DNA of 64,000 bases from Thiomicrorhabdus xiamenensis (lineage in GTDB: Bacteria; Pseudomonadota; Gammaproteobacteria; Thiomicrospirales; Thiomicrospiraceae). Shown here in pieces: positions 54,296 through 62,863 of this stretch (its first letter is position 1; every line of letters starts with the position of its first letter). A model generated the notes under the pieces. It did no database searches. It was not told the DNA's origin and worked only from the letters and a program-made list of their open reading frames with translations. Location: assembly GCF_013282625.1 (NCBI RefSeq), contig NZ_CP054020.1, forward strand, positions 1,984,001 to 2,048,000, written 5' to 3'. The translations under genes were made by a program, and so were the position numbers.

Positions 54296-55894
54296 TTAAA
54301 ACCCATAAATGGACTGAGTTGGAATGTCATAACGTGTTGGCGTTAATGAGCTTAAAGAAACAAAACCAAACGATTTATAAAGTTGCAATAGATGCTCCAT
54401 TTCTCGGCTACGTGGATCATCCGCAGAATAACCATCAAACCCTACCAAATGAATTTTCTTCGCTCCACCACTATTCGCAATCGCTAAAACATATGAAAAA
54501 ACTAACGAATTCGGCAAAACACAAGAAAATTCATCAAACACAAACTGATCCTTCTCTACATACAAACCAAAATCAAAAACAGGTTTACCAGAAAGCTCAT
54601 TCTGTACATCTTCAGGCAACATAGAATAAGGCGTAATCAAAGGCTGAGAGAGTTTTGAATATTGATGACAATCGGCAAGTAAACGCACGGGGTGACAAGC
54701 CGCTCTAGCACAAACCAACTCTTGATCAAGGCTCGATTCGGTATTTAACGCAATAACATAGGGCCGATAGCACTTAATATACTTTTCAATTGCCAGCTTA
54801 TGATCTTTAACACTTGGTCCTGACCCAACTACCAATACATCTCGACCAGCTAAAACCTCTTTAGGCGACCATGAGCCACTTTGTTCACCCGAATAAAAAT
54901 GGCGTGCTGCCTCAAGAGTATCTAAGCTAAATTTTTTACCACCCTCAACACGCAAATGCTCAATCACCGCAATCATATCTTCATCACTGTACCGTGCATC
55001 TTGTAACATTTCCTGTATATAGCTAGGGTGTATACCATATTGTCCAGCAAGATAATAATACGGATTGGTTCCCCAGCCATATTTTGCTTGCAGCGGCTTG
55101 AAATATGAGCGAATCACCTCAAACAACTTGGTTGGGTTGCCTGCATTTTCAGGATATTTTTTAATCGCCATGGCTAAAAATTCAGTCTGCGCATTACCCG
55201 GCCCACGTCCCATACCAGTAACCGTTGAATCTACCCAGGTTACACCCGCATTAATTGAAGCCAGTGTATTAGCAATCGCTTGATTCATATTATCGTGAGT
55301 ATGAATACCCAAATGGCCTTTCCACTCCTGTTGAAAAGCTCTAACAATTTCGCACGTTTGCTTTGGATCCAAACTTCCCATCGAATCCGCAAAATACAAT
55401 ACATCTATGGGGTAACCACAGGCCTCTCTTGCCAGATTAGCAATTTCATCTACAGAACGATCAGCCACCTGCATTAGATTAAAACCGACTATGTAGCCTT
55501 GTTCTTTCAACCAAGCCGAGATCGGTAAACAAGCCTTAAATTCATGTACATGGCAGGCTATACGCACTAAGGAAATAGGAGAATCTTTTTTAGGGGTAAA
55601 AAGACGCTTTAGACGATTCAACTGAGTTTCTGGATCACTTAGCTCAGAACCATTAACCATCACACCAATTTTTGACTTTAAACCATCTGGTATTGGAAGC
55701 GTTTTCAAAAAACCATCTTGACTAAACGCATAAGGGCCCTTGAAACCATTGTTTTTTAACGAGCGAAATCCAATCTCGACATAATCAAGACCAAGCGCAT
55801 CCATGGCTAATAAATAGTCATAGACGAGGTTTTCGTTAAAATTCCAAGCGTTATAGTACCCGCCATCACGAAGTGTACAGTCTAAATGTATCAA
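54296..55894 (-). CDS. DRE-TIM aldolase fused to a sialyltransferase/MAF-like Rossmann domain
   Basis: 532 residues, two domains. 1-285: HMGL-like DRE-TIM metallo-aldolase with LDCTLRDGGYYNAWNF (Arg9-Asp10), metal-binding His198 and His200 in LGIHTHDN, and GMGRGPGNAQTE; nearest characterised relatives are 4-hydroxy-2-oxovalerate aldolases, which use pyruvate and an aldehyde. 351-532: Rossmann-like domain with VLVVGSGPSVKDH (353-365) and SLVFSYVLAIANSGGAKKIHLVGFDGY (463-489), which recalls the NGPS and IYLSGIDFY segments of GT42 sialyltransferases and DUF115/MAF proteins. Between them a helical linker. Predicted to make a 3-deoxy-2-ulosonic acid; the second domain may bind or transfer a CMP-sugar. 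Confidence 0.8.
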   Translation of the reverse strand: MIHLDCTLRDGGYYNAWNFNENLVYDYLLAMDALGLDYVEIGFRSLKNNGFKGPYAFSQDGFLKTLPIPDGLKSKIGVMVNGSELSDPETQLNRLKRLFTPKKDSPISLVRIACHVHEFKACLPISAWLKEQGYIVGFNLMQVADRSVDEIANLAREACGYPIDVLYFADSMGSLDPKQTCEIVRAFQQEWKGHLGIHTHDNMNQAIANTLASINAGVTWVDSTVTGMGRGPGNAQTEFLAMAIKKYPENAGNPTKLFEVIRSYFKPLQAKYGWGTNPYYYLAGQYGIHPSYIQEMLQDARYSDEDMIAVIEHLRVEGGKKFSLDTLEAARHFYSGEQSGSWSPKEVLAGRDVLVVGSGPSVKDHKLAIEKYIKCYRPYVIALNTESSLDQELVCARAACHPVRLLADCHQYSKLSQPLITPYSMLPEDVQNELSGKPVFDFGLYVEKDQFVFDEFSCVLPNSLVFSYVLAIANSGGAKKIHLVGFDGYSADDPRSREMEHLLQLYKSFGFVSLSSLTPTRYDIPTQSIYGF

Positions 55895-55897
55895 TTT

Positions 55898-56821
55898 TTA
55901 TCTCAGCTTCTTTAGTAAAATTTTTAATGACTTCAAATATTTTACTTTCGAGAAAAAATACAACCTAAAAATACTACCGTAACGTTTCTTTAGGTAAGCA
56001 TCAATAAACTGCTGATTTTTTAAAACCTCTGCTTCCTTATTCGGTTTAGGCAAAAAACCTTCAAAAACATCTACAAAATCATCCGATGCACCCGAAGAGT
56101 GGGCTCCTATTATAGAAAGCCCAACATTCTTAATCATGTTTCTTTCAGGTAAAATTTGTAGTTGATTATTAGCTCTAAAATTGATGTCGTATTGGTAAGC
56201 CCATGAATTTACCTGCTTAGATTCAATAAGGCCATACATTCCTTCAACAAGACATCTTTCAGCCCAGTTCAAAGGCTTTAATACTTGTTTTTTTATAATT
56301 TGGTTTGAGCTCACATCTAAATCAAGACCAATTACACGATCCGCCCAACTAGCCCAACCCCAACAAAAAAACTTAGATGAAAATAAAAAGCCGTTTTCGG
56401 GGTCAAACTCACCAAGTTCATTTCGACCACCAATTGAAGCTACACTCCTATCATATTTATAGAATTCAAGCATTTCTTCGCAAAACTTAAAGAAATTTAA
56501 AGAAGGTACAATATCATCTTCTAAAACAACCCCTTTCTCTTCTTGCGAAAAAAACCATTGGACAGCCTCATGAACAGATTTTTTGCATCCTAAATTTTTT
56601 TTCTGAAAAAGGGTTTTTACCTCGCAATCCCAATCAATGGCAGATTCAACATAGTTTCGAAGCTCTAAAACCTTCAAATCTTCACCTTTTATCCATTCTC
56701 GCGGTCCATCAGAAGCCAAATATATAACGTCAGGAGCATATTCCCTAACCGACGCTAATACTTCGGACAACGAATCCAACCTATTAAAAAAAACAATCAA
56801 AACAGGGAGCTTATTATTCAT
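55898..56821 (-). CDS. GT2-like (GT-A) glycosyltransferase
   Basis: 307 residues. LPVLIVFFNRLDSLSEVLASV and IYLASDGPRE open a GT-A fold; GVVLEDDIVPS holds the metal-binding acidic pair and FFCWGWASWADR is the acceptor-side segment of this group. No signal or membrane helix apart from a basic C-terminal helix. Acceptor and donor unknown. Four bases from the aldolase fusion gene. Confidence 0.82.
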   Translation of the reverse strand: MNNKLPVLIVFFNRLDSLSEVLASVREYAPDVIYLASDGPREWIKGEDLKVLELRNYVESAIDWDCEVKTLFQKKNLGCKKSVHEAVQWFFSQEEKGVVLEDDIVPSLNFFKFCEEMLEFYKYDRSVASIGGRNELGEFDPENGFLFSSKFFCWGWASWADRVIGLDLDVSSNQIIKKQVLKPLNWAERCLVEGMYGLIESKQVNSWAYQYDINFRANNQLQILPERNMIKNVGLSIIGAHSSGASDDFVDVFEGFLPKPNKEAEVLKNQQFIDAYLKKRYGSIFRLYFFSKVKYLKSLKILLKKLR

Positions 56822-56827
56822 AATAAT

Positions 56828-57970
56828 TCAGTTATTAAATGCCCTTGAAGAAGAAGCATAAAGAGACAATAAAATAAAAACATCCTTCAATTGAGCCAGA
56901 TTAAAACTAAACATTTTTATAAGCAAAACTGAGAAAATTGATGACAAAAAAATCCTTAAATAAATATTTTTTTGAGTACAAATACGAAATAAAACAAGCA
57001 AAACCAGAAGAATAAAAAAAGAAAGACCAAGCACACCAAATGATACAAAAAGTTCTAGCATTAAATTATGAGGATAAGACCCTTCTGTATAATTTTGATA
57101 AGCATAAGTCCCCCACCCAACAAAAGGTTTAACTGAAACCATATCAATAGCTATTGCATATAGTTCAACTCTTTCAAGAACCGAACCTGATTCCAATGGG
57201 TTTGAATACCTTTCATTAAGAGCACTTACATCCAGTAAAAATAAAATAAAAGAAACCAACACAGTAATAAGCATACCAACTAAAAACATTCGTTTTGAAG
57301 ACGTAATTAACAATATCAAAAAGAACGTTAATGCCGCCAGCATAGAAGCCCTGCTCCCGGTCAAATACAAAAGAGTGAGTAACAAAATAATTGAGAGAAA
57401 CAGTATAGTAAACTTAATAAAACTGGTATCCACCATACCAAGAGTCATAAATACAATTAAAATAAAAAAAATTGATGCTAAGCCTACTGGATTTATCAAC
57501 TCTCCTCCCAATCGAGCTCTTATCAAAAGTTCTTCAATCCCAACTACAAACAAAGAGTGAAATATACCTATAACCAAAACCAACAATGATGCGTATGACA
57601 ACATTTTGAAAAAGAATACTTTATCAAAAACATTATTCATTGCAGCTCTTATCAAAAAATAAGGAACAACCGAATAAACAGTAAGCTGGACTAGAAAAAA
57701 AATTGAATCCTTATTAACATCTGTTAAAAGCAACCAAAACCAAGAAACCACAAAAATAAAATAAGGAAACAAGTCCTCATACATGAAACTTAATCTAAAA
57801 TTCCTAACTTCAAAAACAAATACAAGAGAAAAAATTGTAAAGAAAATAAAAAAAACAAAAGTAATGAAAAATGACATTGAGTAGAAATTACCTATTTTTA
57901 AAAAATAGGAACTAGCAAAAGAAACCAAAGATAGCGCTAAAAAAAAAGACATCCCCTTTAAAGTTTTCAT
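56828..57970 (-). CDS. Wzy-type O-antigen polymerase/ligase
   Basis: 380 residues, ten to twelve membrane helices, A+T-rich. The Wzy_C signature is GWGTYAYQNYTEGSYPHNLMLELFVSFGVLGLSFF (about 283-317), with the conserved His-Asn in a periplasmic loop. Polymerises the lipid-linked repeat unit, or ligates; in an operon that also has wzx and wzz it is most likely the polymerase. Confidence 0.86.
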   Translation of the reverse strand: MKTLKGMSFFLALSLVSFASSYFLKIGNFYSMSFFITFVFFIFFTIFSLVFVFEVRNFRLSFMYEDLFPYFIFVVSWFWLLLTDVNKDSIFFLVQLTVYSVVPYFLIRAAMNNVFDKVFFFKMLSYASLLVLVIGIFHSLFVVGIEELLIRARLGGELINPVGLASIFFILIVFMTLGMVDTSFIKFTILFLSIILLLTLLYLTGSRASMLAALTFFLILLITSSKRMFLVGMLITVLVSFILFLLDVSALNERYSNPLESGSVLERVELYAIAIDMVSVKPFVGWGTYAYQNYTEGSYPHNLMLELFVSFGVLGLSFFILLVLLVLFRICTQKNIYLRIFLSSIFSVLLIKMFSFNLAQLKDVFILLSLYASSSRAFNN

Positions 57971-57976
57971 AGAATT

Positions 57977-59251
57977 TTAATGCCTTCCAATATCTCTAAC
58001 CAAGTAAACTGGATTGACCCAGTAGACCCAAACAGACATCCAAAAAACTTGAGCAAGAACCACCAGATAAAGAGTCTGTTCTCCTTCATGAGAAAGTTCA
58101 AAAACAATAATTTGAGAACCCAAAATCATTATTGTAGAAAAAACGTAATTCCAATGAAAAAGAACTTTATTTTTTATTTCATAAACCTGAGAACTGGTAA
58201 CTCTTAGTAGCTCAAGAAATGCAAACACAACTAACAATAAAAACAACCCTGAATCCTTAACGAAATAATCTTCCTTACTATAAGAGACAAATTGCAACAC
58301 AATCTCTCCTAAATAATAAAAAGAAAACACACCAAACAAAAACAACATAAAAGTCACTATGAAGTATCTCTTAACTTCATACGCATTAAAAGACTCTGTT
58401 TCAATATATTTCTTATATAAATCGGGCAACCCTACTGACAAAGGAACTTGAGAAAATGACACAACCACCATCAAAACTCTTAACGTCAAAACAAATTGGG
58501 CAAAATCATTGATAGCATAATTTACAAACAATAAACTTGAAGAATAACTTGAGAAAAACAAAGAAACCTTAATTACAAAGTTCTTATAAACATTTTTCAA
58601 AACATCCTTAACAGGCTCAATATAAAAATCAAAAGACAAGCATTTTCTCGAAAAAAAATAATAAACTAAGAATTCTATAAAAGAAAACAACAAATAATTG
58701 AAAACTAAATAAACTACAGCAAAAGCATAATAAACCAGAAAAACAGAAACAACCAATCTAGAGCCATTAACTAAAAACTGTACACGCCTTTGAAAAACAA
58801 TCATTCCTCTAGACAAAAGTGAAGATTTAAAAACGGATGAAAAAACCAGTACCGATGAAACAAGAGAATAGACGATAATCTCATAGTAGTACTTGTCAAA
58901 AAAAACACTTCCAAAAATGAAAGAAAAAAACAAAACAGTAATAAAAGTGACTACTGAAACCACTGCATAAACAATGACCAAACTTGCAAATACTGAGTTA
59001 TATGAATAACATTCGTGGTTTAATTGACCTTCAACATCAACATACTTACCACTTTTATCAATATAACTTAAGAATCTTGTAACAACAGAGATCAAACTGG
59101 TTTCAAAAACGACTCCAACCAATGCAATTAAAGTCACAAACAACCATAATTCATACACCTCTTCACCATAACCAGACCTTATCAAAGGTAGCAAAACTAC
59201 CAGACTCACCAAACCCAAAAATTGGATTAACCAAGAATAAAGACTAGCCAT
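57977..59251 (-). CDS. Wzx-like polysaccharide flippase
   Basis: 424 residues with about twelve membrane helices and no soluble domain. MASLYSWLIQFLGLVSLVVLLPLIRSGYGEEVYELWLFVT and the RGMIVFQRRVQFLVNGSRLVVSVFLVYYA stretch fit the Wzx/RfbX family. Highly A+T-rich. Moves the finished lipid-linked repeat unit across the inner membrane. Overlaps the WavE-like gene by eight bases. Confidence 0.85.
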   Translation of the reverse strand: MASLYSWLIQFLGLVSLVVLLPLIRSGYGEEVYELWLFVTLIALVGVVFETSLISVVTRFLSYIDKSGKYVDVEGQLNHECYSYNSVFASLVIVYAVVSVVTFITVLFFSFIFGSVFFDKYYYEIIVYSLVSSVLVFSSVFKSSLLSRGMIVFQRRVQFLVNGSRLVVSVFLVYYAFAVVYLVFNYLLFSFIEFLVYYFFSRKCLSFDFYIEPVKDVLKNVYKNFVIKVSLFFSSYSSSLLFVNYAINDFAQFVLTLRVLMVVVSFSQVPLSVGLPDLYKKYIETESFNAYEVKRYFIVTFMLFLFGVFSFYYLGEIVLQFVSYSKEDYFVKDSGLFLLLVVFAFLELLRVTSSQVYEIKNKVLFHWNYVFSTIMILGSQIIVFELSHEGEQTLYLVVLAQVFWMSVWVYWVNPVYLVRDIGRH

Positions 59252-60143
59252 TAAAAAAGCCCATTAGCTTCCTATACCCTGCCCTTAACACAGAATTGCC
59301 AAGTAAACAATAATAAACATGCTCTATATCAAGAAGTGGACATTGACTAAAACAAGCACATCTAAAAGATTTAGAAGTATACATATCCTTTAAACCAAAA
59401 TATGAAATCTTATACTTAGTACTCACCAAGCCCAATTTCAAAAAACTTCCGATATAAAAATACTTACATATTAAAACCTTATGGAGATCAATAAGATCAA
59501 CATCATTATTTAATACCTTTTCCATCAAATTCAGGTTTTCTACACCATCTAAAAAATTTATTACTATCCATTGCTCAGCATTCAATACTGCATGTTTTTT
59601 ATTAACATTATTAATCACTAATAGGCTCGAAGGGTAGAGATCAATATCAAACACTTTTTTTAGAAGTTCCGTTTCGCCAACATAAACCCAGTCACAAACC
59701 GCAAAATACCGCTCTCTTCTCAATGGGTCAACAGAAGTCAAGTTAACTACTAATAGTTTAGAGAGCACTTGATCAATAAAACAATCAATCAATTTGCTAT
59801 TGTTAAAAACTACATCACTCCTTACTTTTACACTATATTTTCTAGTTGAACTATTAAGTCCTTTTCGACTGCTAATTATTTGCCTATTGACATTTAAAAT
59901 CCCTGAATCTGTTTTTATGCCTCCAGGATCATTTGAAAAAACCACTTTATCAGACACCTCAGCCAGCTCTGAATCTAGTGCTTCAGCTTGAACCCAAGTA
60001 GATAATATCAATTCCGATCCAGGAAAATTTTTTCTTATGCTTTTTAATACCTCTAAGGTTACATAACTAGAACGGTACTTTCTCGTATCGATAGCACCTT
60101 GAATGATAAATGCAAAGTCAGAGTATTTGTTTATATTCTTCAT
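59244..60143 (-). CDS. WavE-family lipopolysaccharide synthesis protein
   Basis: 299 residues. FAFIIQGAIDTRKYRSSYVTLEVLKSIRKNFPGSELILSTW and NVNRQIISSRKGLNSSTRKYSVKVRSDVVF match the WavE family of lipopolysaccharide-cluster glycosyltransferase-like proteins (GT-A-like with Arg-Ser-Asp). Start uncertain: ATG at 60143, ATG at 60149 or GTG at 60158, all inside the end of the upstream gene and none with a strong ribosome-binding site. Substrate unknown. Confidence 0.78.
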   Translation of the reverse strand: MKNINKYSDFAFIIQGAIDTRKYRSSYVTLEVLKSIRKNFPGSELILSTWVQAEALDSELAEVSDKVVFSNDPGGIKTDSGILNVNRQIISSRKGLNSSTRKYSVKVRSDVVFNNSKLIDCFIDQVLSKLLVVNLTSVDPLRRERYFAVCDWVYVGETELLKKVFDIDLYPSSLLVINNVNKKHAVLNAEQWIVINFLDGVENLNLMEKVLNNDVDLIDLHKVLICKYFYIGSFLKLGLVSTKYKISYFGLKDMYTSKSFRCACFSQCPLLDIEHVYYCLLGNSVLRAGYRKLMGFFNG

Positions 60144-60852
60144 ATTCATCTGGAACACCGCAAAAAATCACATTTTCACCACCAATAACGCTATAACGTA
60201 TATCTTTACCCTCTGAAATCAAATCGTTATACATTGGAGCAATATAGTATTCACCAGCCTGAACCTCATCTAAATTCTTTTTTTTAAAATTTTTGAAAAT
60301 TCGACAGAAGTCAGAGCAATAACGCCAATAATACAAACCTGTGCAGCAATATTGTGAAATCTCCTGTTTTTCGGCTGTCATTTCAACTGTTTGTAATGAC
60401 TCATCAGCTGGCAAAACATTACTCCAGTTTGCTCCTGAACCGATAAAAGTTTCCAGATAACCATCTACAGATTTAATATCAAACTCCGTTGGCCATGAAA
60501 AATCAGGACGAAAAGTATCGATATTAAAAATAAGCAAATCCTCATCACCTTTCAATCGAGCCTGAGTCACCCCCAAAAAAACAGTTTCTGCCTGTCCTCT
60601 TGTCGGCTCTGATAATATGACGATGTGGTAATCATTGATACCTAAACAAGCACATTCACGCTCGATAAACTCTCTCGTTTCAAAGACATCTAAAGCAATA
60701 AATAAAAATTTTTCAGAGTCAAAATACTTCTCAAAACTACCAACAGAATGAGCAAAAAGAGTTTTCCCCTTTGCTTCAAGCATATATTTAGGCAGTTGGT
60801 ATCCTGCTTTTTTAAAACGACTGGATAAACCAGCCATAGGTATCACAATCAT
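60118..60852 (-). CDS. Sugar-phosphate nucleotidyltransferase-like protein
   Basis: 244 residues of the NTP_transferase fold: VIPMAGLSSRFKKAGYQLPKYMLEAKGKTLFAHSV (N-terminal loop and Lys), LSEPTRGQAETVFLGV and DLLIFNIDTFRPDF (the metal-binding Asp). This branch (IPMAGLSSRF...PKYML) is found in capsule clusters and activates an unidentified phosphorylated compound. Its stop overlaps WavE-like gene starts; its ATG overlaps the bifunctional gene's stop by one base. Confidence 0.82.
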   Translation of the reverse strand: MIVIPMAGLSSRFKKAGYQLPKYMLEAKGKTLFAHSVGSFEKYFDSEKFLFIALDVFETREFIERECACLGINDYHIVILSEPTRGQAETVFLGVTQARLKGDEDLLIFNIDTFRPDFSWPTEFDIKSVDGYLETFIGSGANWSNVLPADESLQTVEMTAEKQEISQYCCTGLYYWRYCSDFCRIFKNFKKKNLDEVQAGEYYIAPMYNDLISEGKDIRYSVIGGENVIFCGVPDEYEEYKQIL

Positions 60853-62471
60853 CAGCTCAACTCACGCAACAATTTAAACAAACGTAATGCATTGGCAATA
60901 AATGCCTGTTGCCTTTCAGGCCGATCGGCATGTAATGGCAGCATTGATAAAAAAAGATGCACAGTAATCCCTAAGATCTCTTTTTCATCATACCCTTGCG
61001 GCTTCAAAACCATTTCTCTAAAACTGTCAATCATCTCCAAATGTAGTTTTTGATTCTTAGAAAAAGATATCTCGAAATCCATATTTTTATTTTTTTGCAG
61101 CGAAAAATGTCCTGCAATTATCAGATCATAAAGCCCTACAACAGAATGATAAAGTTTGGCCAGATCATAACGCCGATCTCCATACAAGCTAAGTTTTCCA
61201 CTAGGTGTAATGCCACGAGGGTCTATACATTTAACAGCTTCGACCCTGCTATCGAACAAAATATTGCTAAAACACAAGTCACCATGCACAATTGCAACAT
61301 CCCGTTCCGTAGCAGGTTGAATATAATTAGAGGAAAGTTTCGCCACCTCGACTAAGCTATACGCATCTTCTCCAACAAAACATACAGGAGCCTGAATATC
61401 AAAAGCACTTTGCCGAGCATACTCTTCTAGCCGATCTATAGTTTTAGGCAAATACAGACTGTTAATCTCGTCCAATGTTGTTTGTTCGACTTCTTCAGGT
61501 CTGAATCGACTAAAATCTGAAAGCATTGATGAAAGACAGTTAAATATGGTTTGCCAACACCCTTTAGCAATACGACTAAAAACAAACAAGTCACTTAGTG
61601 GCAATTGATACAAATACTCTAATTGATAATTAGCATTACGGTAACCTTTCCCTCCCATATCCAAACCCAGCAATGCTGGTGTATATAATCTCAATGGCAA
61701 AGGCAGATTAGCGAACCAACTTCCTTCAGCATAAATTTTCTTGGATCTTTTTTTAGAGGTTTTAGATACAGAACGTAATCCAATATTTAAGTCATTGAAC
61801 GCCCTCTGGGTCGTCATTCGAGTACGAGAATGATAAAAACTATTGATATGACCAAAGTCGAGCCAATCTCCATTAGTGATTAGTTCTACAGGATACTCCT
61901 GATGATAAGAGACAATTGCTTGAACAAAATCACTTCTTGACTCGACCAACGACTTCATAAAAAACAGGGGATTCTCAAAACGAAAAAAACCAGACACAAC
62001 CTGATCACAGTCATTTGACCATTCATCATGAACGAGCTCTAACGAACGTACTTCTTGCCCTAAAGTTGCTCGCTTATAAAAACCTCGGTTTGGATGAACA
62101 GAAATAGCATCACCACCATTAAAAACACCATTTATAAAAAGCGTATCCCCATGCAAAATGGTCAATTCGTTATGATGTTTAGCGGTTGCATTCCAGCAGT
62201 AGAGGAGAGAATCACTCAGTGACAAACCATCAGGCACCTCTAATACTTGAACCCCAAGAGCCGCTAGACGCCCCTGGTCATACACATCTATTTCGTAGGA
62301 ACTCGGTACAGAAAGGTATAGATCCTCCGCACTCTCATTCCACTCCTTTAAGAGCTGCACCTGATATTCATACAATCGCTGATTACCTATTGGCAAAAAA
62401 CTAGGGGGCAGCAATCCGACTTCGGAAGCAAACTCTCCTTGAAGATAGGCTCCAGAAGCAATTAAAATCAC
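60852..62471 (-). CDS. Fusion of nucleotidyltransferase-like and kinase (APH-type) domains
   Basis: 539 residues, two domains. 1-230: NTP_transferase-like with FLPIGNQRLYEYQVQLL, ELTILHGDTLFIN and GDWLDFGHI, but the usual GxGxR loop is replaced by ASGAYLQGEF, so it may be a divergent or inactive nucleotidyltransferase. 280-539: aminoglycoside-phosphotransferase/choline-kinase fold with AIVHGDLCFSNILFD (catalytic HGDxxxxN) and VKCIDPRG (metal-binding Asp), then YDLAKLYHS. Kinase and activation of one small molecule or sugar in one chain is the probable role. Confidence 0.8.
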   Translation of the reverse strand: MILIASGAYLQGEFASEVGLLPPSFLPIGNQRLYEYQVQLLKEWNESAEDLYLSVPSSYEIDVYDQGRLAALGVQVLEVPDGLSLSDSLLYCWNATAKHHNELTILHGDTLFINGVFNGGDAISVHPNRGFYKRATLGQEVRSLELVHDEWSNDCDQVVSGFFRFENPLFFMKSLVESRSDFVQAIVSYHQEYPVELITNGDWLDFGHINSFYHSRTRMTTQRAFNDLNIGLRSVSKTSKKRSKKIYAEGSWFANLPLPLRLYTPALLGLDMGGKGYRNANYQLEYLYQLPLSDLFVFSRIAKGCWQTIFNCLSSMLSDFSRFRPEEVEQTTLDEINSLYLPKTIDRLEEYARQSAFDIQAPVCFVGEDAYSLVEVAKLSSNYIQPATERDVAIVHGDLCFSNILFDSRVEAVKCIDPRGITPSGKLSLYGDRRYDLAKLYHSVVGLYDLIIAGHFSLQKNKNMDFEISFSKNQKLHLEMIDSFREMVLKPQGYDEKEILGITVHLFLSMLPLHADRPERQQAFIANALRLFKLLRELS

Positions 62472-62863
62472 TTATTACCACCATCTTTAAAGGGATTCTC
62501 TTTAGCTAGAAGCTCCTTAATTTCATCATATGAGAGTGACGCAAACTCTGACGGGCGAATAGACTTATCATCCACATAAAACCCGTCAAACCCGCACCAT
62601 GGCTTTCCAACATGGATCTCATCATATGGAACCTTATGCTTTTCTAACCATTCAATAATGCCAGGCAACGTATGTACATTGATTTTTCCAACATTCCCAT
62701 CAAATGTACGCATATTTCTACTCGTAGACACAACTATCTCAAACCCTAATTTCTTATATTTTCGACATGCTTCAAAAACATCTTGATTAAGTGGTTTTTC
62801 GGGATACCCAGTTTGTTCATCAATGGTTAATGTGCCATCAAGGTCAATTACAATTCGTTTCAC
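62468..62863 (-). CDS. Small HAD-superfamily capsule-biosynthesis phosphatase
   Basis: 131 residues: IVIDLDGTLTIDEQTGYPEKPLNQDV, VVSTSRNMRTFDGNVGKINVHT, HVGKPWCGFDGFYVDDKSIRP. A capless HAD of the kind seen in capsule clusters beside nucleotidyltransferase/kinase genes. Four-base ATGA overlap with the fusion gene. First gene of the co-directional run that extends to 36984. Probably removes a phosphate from the precursor later activated by its neighbours. Confidence 0.85.
   Translation of the reverse strand: MKRIVIDLDGTLTIDEQTGYPEKPLNQDVFEACRKYKKLGFEIVVSTSRNMRTFDGNVGKINVHTLPGIIEWLEKHKVPYDEIHVGKPWCGFDGFYVDDKSIRPSEFASLSYDEIKELLAKENPFKDGGNK

Noticed and set aside
54319-54624. Plus-strand 101-codon open frame in the aldolase fusion gene
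   Set aside because: Antisense to the conserved second domain; no ribosome-binding site or recognisable protein.
60118-62471. Phosphocholine lic locus
   Set aside because: The kinase and nucleotidyltransferase folds are similar in type, but LicB transporter and LicD transferase are absent and the order differs, so choline cannot be claimed.
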